A DNA stretch of 64,000 nucleotides from Frigoribacterium sp. SL97 (lineage in GTDB: Bacteria > Actinomycetota > Actinomycetes > Actinomycetales > Microbacteriaceae), in contig NZ_CP113062.1 of assembly GCF_026625765.1 (NCBI RefSeq), forward strand, positions 2,914,001-2,978,000, written 5' to 3'. Positions within the stretch are counted from its first letter, which is position 1. Each line of letters starts with the position of its first letter. This document shows positions 61,565 through 64,000 of this stretch, piece by piece. The notes under the pieces are model-generated. The model was given only the letters and a program-made list of their open reading frames with translations, was not told the origin of the DNA and ran no database searches. Made by a program: the position numbers and the translations under genes.

Positions 61565-62410
61565 ATGTCCACGCGCCTCCGTCTCGCCACCGTCAACGTC
61601 AACGGCGTCCGTGCCGCCTTCCGCAAGGGCATGGGCGACTGGCTCTCGGCTCGCGACGTGGACGTCCTCACGCTGCAAGAGGTGCGCGCCTCGACCGACG
61701 ACCTCGAGGGCCTGCTCGGCCCCGAGTGGAACGTCGTGCACGACCCGGCCACCGCCAAGGGGCGGGCCGGTGTGGCCATCGCCAGCCGGGGCAAGGCCCA
61801 CGTGCACCGCGTCGAGCTCGGCCCCGACGACTTCGACAGTGCCGGGCGGTGGCTCGAGGCCGACTACGAGATCGACGGCACCGTCGTGACCGTCGTCAGC
61901 ACGTACGTCCACTCGGGCGAGGTCGACACCCCCAAGCAGGACGAGAAGTGGAAGTTCCTCGACGCCATGTCGGCGCGGCTCCCCGAGCTCGCCGCCCACA
62001 ACGAGCTCTCGGTGGTGACGGGCGACCTCAACGTGGGCCACCGCGAACTCGACATCAAGAACTGGAAGGGCAACGTCAAGCGAGCCGGCTTCCTCCCGCG
62101 CGAACGGTCGTACTTCGACCGGTTCCTGGGGCCCGCGGGCGAGCAGGTCGTGACCGTCGACGGCACCGGCGGAGAAGGCCTCGGGTGGGTCGACGTGGGT
62201 CGACGCTTCGCCGGCGAGGTCGAGGGGCCCTATTCGTGGTGGTCCTGGCGAGGTCAGGCCTTCGACAACGACGCCGGTTGGCGCATCGACTACCAGCTGG
62301 CCACCCCGGCGCTGGCCGAGACCGTCGAGCACTACGTGGTCGACCGGGCGGCCGCCTACGACCAGCGCTGGTCGGACCACGCCCCGGTCGTCGTCGACTA
62401 CCGGCTCTGA
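61565..62410 (+). CDS. xth: Exodeoxyribonuclease III / AP endonuclease
   Basis: 281 residues from ATG 61565. Endonuclease-exonuclease-phosphatase fold: RLATVNVNGVRAAF, LTLQEVRA (metal Glu), TYVHSGEV, VVTGDLNVGHRELD (catalytic Asp and Asn) and RWSDHAPVVVDY (Asp-His). It cleaves at abasic sites and trims 3' ends in base excision repair. Close upstream packing with the membrane-protein gene and the promoter inside its stop codon indicate independent transcription. Confidence 0.95.
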   Translation: MSTRLRLATVNVNGVRAAFRKGMGDWLSARDVDVLTLQEVRASTDDLEGLLGPEWNVVHDPATAKGRAGVAIASRGKAHVHRVELGPDDFDSAGRWLEADYEIDGTVVTVVSTYVHSGEVDTPKQDEKWKFLDAMSARLPELAAHNELSVVTGDLNVGHRELDIKNWKGNVKRAGFLPRERSYFDRFLGPAGEQVVTVDGTGGEGLGWVDVGRRFAGEVEGPYSWWSWRGQAFDNDAGWRIDYQLATPALAETVEHYVVDRAAAYDQRWSDHAPVVVDYRL

Positions 62411-62458
62411 CCCGCGTCCCACCCCTTCTCTTCTCGCACCACCCCGACCGAGGACCTC

Positions 62459-63464
62459 ATGACCAAGCCCCGTCTCTTCTCCGGCATGCAGCCGTCCGCC
62501 GACTCGCTCCACGTCGGCAACTACATCGGCGCCCTGCAGCAGTGGAAGTCGCTGCAGGCGACGCACGACGCCCTGTTCTGCGTCGTCGACCTGCACGCCA
62601 TCACCGTCCCCCAAGACCCCGCCGCGTTGCGTGCGCAGATCCGCGGCACCGCCGCCCAGTACATCGCCGCGGGCATCGACCCGGCGGAGTCGACGCTGTT
62701 CATCCAGTCGCACGTGCCGGCACACACGCAGTTGGCCTGGGTGCTCAACACCCTGACCGGCTTCGGCGAGGCCAGCCGCATGACGCAGTTCAAGGACAAG
62801 GCGGCCAAGCAGGGGTCCGACGCGGCCTCGCTCGGCCTGTTCGCCTACCCGACCCTGATGGCCGCCGACATCCTGCTCTACCAGGCCGAGACGGTTCCCG
62901 TCGGAGACGACCAGCGTCAGCACGTCGAGCTCACCCGCGACCTCGCCACCCGGTTCAACTCCCGTTTCGGCGAGACCTTCGTCGTGCCCGAGGCGGTGAT
63001 CCAGAAAGAATCCGCGCGCATCTACGACCTGCAGTCACCCGAGTCGAAGATGAGCAAGTCGGCGGCCACCGACTCCGGAGTCGTGTGGATGCTCGACGAA
63101 CCGGGCCGCACCGCCAAGAAGATCAAGTCGGCGGTCACCGACGCCGAGCGCGAGATCCGCTTCGACCGCGGGGCCAAAGCGGGGGTCTCCAACCTGCTCA
63201 CCATACCTGTCGTCGTTCTCGGGCGCCAGCGTGGCCGACCTCGAGGAGCGCTACGCGGGTCGCGGCTACGGCGACCTCAAGAAGGACGTGGCCGAGGTCG
63301 TCGTCGAGACCTTCGCGCCCGTCCGCGCCCGAGCCCTCGAACTCCTCGACGACCCGGCCGAGCTCGACCGCATCCTCGCCGTCAACGCCGATCGGGCGAA
63401 CGAGATCGCCCAGGCCACGATCGACACCGTGTACGACCGCATCGGCTTCGTCCGCAAGGCCTGA
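62459..63464 (+). pseudogene. trpS: Tryptophanyl-tRNA synthetase (TrpS) with apparent +1 frameshift
   Basis: Charges tRNA-Trp. ATG 62459 opens LFSGMQPSADSLHVGNYIGAL (class I HIGH-like site) and continues through SPESKMSKSAA (KMSKS) to GVSNLLTI. One extra base, A at 63205, then shifts the frame; removing it gives LLTILSSFSGASVADLEERY and the normal C-terminus ending FVRKA at 63464, a 334-residue protein of usual length. Uncorrected, the frame runs on into the acetyltransferase gene without a stop. Since TrpS is normally essential, a sequencing error is likelier than real inactivation, unless a second trpS exists elsewhere. Confidence 0.92.
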
Positions 63465-63466
63465 TC

Positions 63467-64000
63467 GTGCTGCCGTTCGTGCTCGCGTCGCCGACCCTCG
63501 AGTTACGGGTGCCGAGCGCGGCCGACGTGCCGGCCATCGTCGACGCCTGCCGCGACGAGACCCTGCAGCGCTTCACCACGGTGCCCGTGCCGTACGGACG
63601 GTCCGACGCCGAGTTCTTCCTGCGACGCATCGTGGACGACGGGTGGGCGACGGGACGCGAGTTCACCTGGGGGCTGCGCCGCTCGGGTTCGGGTCTGCTC
63701 GAGGGCGTGGTCAGCGTTCGGCTCCGGTCGTCCGACGTCGGCTTCTGGACGGCCCCCGCCTCGCGGGGTCAGGGGATGATGACCGAGGCGCTCGGCCTGG
63801 TGGCCGACTGGGCGTTCGGCGCCGGAGGGCTCCGAGAACTCTTCTGGGAGGGCTACGTGGGCAACGACGCCTCCGCGGCCGTCGCCCGCCGGACGGGGTT
63901 CACCTACCAGGGCGTCGGTCCGGGGCTCCACCCGGACCGTGACGGAGGCCACCCCCTCTGCTGGAAGGCCCGCCTACGACCGGGCGACGCTCGGTCGGCG
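63467..64000 (+). CDS. GNAT-family acetyltransferase, 3' truncated by window edge
   Basis: GTG 63467, two bases after trpS. At least 178 residues are visible; no stop occurs before the window end. LRVPSAADVPAIVDACRDETLQRFTTVP is the typical RimJ/RimL-like N-terminus, FWTAPASRGQGMMTEALGLVADW the acetyl-CoA-binding Q/R-x-x-G-x-(G/A) region, and YVGNDASAAVARRTGFTYQG the C-terminal motif. The substrate is unknown; protein N-terminal amino groups are a common target for this subgroup. Confidence 0.85.
   Translation, partial: MLPFVLASPTLELRVPSAADVPAIVDACRDETLQRFTTVPVPYGRSDAEFFLRRIVDDGWATGREFTWGLRRSGSGLLEGVVSVRLRSSDVGFWTAPASRGQGMMTEALGLVADWAFGAGGLRELFWEGYVGNDASAAVARRTGFTYQGVGPGLHPDRDGGHPLCWKARLRPGDARSA

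Noticed and set aside
62459..64000. A TrpS-GNAT fusion protein
   Set aside because: The join arises only from the frameshift at 63205; the true TrpS C-terminus is present in the other frame with its own stop.

Overview
The window is about 70% G+C, densely packed, with GTG and ATG starts and very short intergenic gaps. Its gene set points to a high-GC actinobacterium: acyl-CoA carboxylase with a biotinylated alpha chain and a small epsilon subunit, an LCP protein, a trimeric-type purine nucleoside phosphorylase, an actinobacterial succinate dehydrogenase and a biotin ligase without an HTH. The family Microbacteriaceae is my inference from overall protein style; no rRNA is present to confirm it. 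I see no tRNA, rRNA, CRISPR array, transposase or integrase.

Bases 1-22180 form a cell-surface glycopolymer locus. It holds a truncated GT2 glycosyltransferase, a Wzx-like flippase, a DUF2142-like membrane protein, a secreted lysozyme-like protein with four C-terminal repeats, a GT2 enzyme and a large GT2+GT4 bifunctional glycosyltransferase. An operon follows (Wzm permease, Wzt ATPase with a C-terminal glycan-binding-type domain, then four glycosyltransferases overlapping by 4 bases each). Next come the dTDP-L-rhamnose genes rmlA, rmlC, rmlB and rmlD, a VanY-like carboxypeptidase with a small paralogue of its C-terminal module, and another GT4. The locus probably makes a rhamnose-containing wall polymer.

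Bases 22288-27800 hold an LCP ligase, purE, purK, a lipoprotein, UDP-glucose 6-dehydrogenase and a PH-domain membrane protein. Bases 27779-30557 and 35991-37748 hold birA, the carboxyltransferase beta subunit, its epsilon subunit and the biotin carboxylase/carrier alpha subunit. Between them lie a response regulator with two histidine kinase genes, a candidate 18-residue peptide gene, an RNA methyltransferase and Maf.

Bases 37810-49610 are a nucleoside salvage region: purine nucleoside phosphorylase, a phosphohexomutase, ascorbate-type PTS IIB and IIA without IIC, adenosine deaminase, thymidine phosphorylase, cytidine deaminase and a BMP-type nucleoside ABC importer. The rest contains a GDP-mannose pyrophosphorylase, a divergent GT4, sdhCDAB, two uncharacterised proteins, a divergent uncharacterised gene with a possible leader peptide, ptsI, a YihY-like membrane protein, exodeoxyribonuclease III, trpS and a truncated GNAT acetyltransferase.

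Two features cut across regions. First, three genes (rmlD, the second histidine kinase, trpS) each carry one apparent extra base that shifts the frame; because trpS is normally essential, sequencing or assembly error is a serious possibility. Second, at least eight genes have a TANNNT -10 element ending only 6-8 bases before the start codon, which predicts leaderless transcripts.
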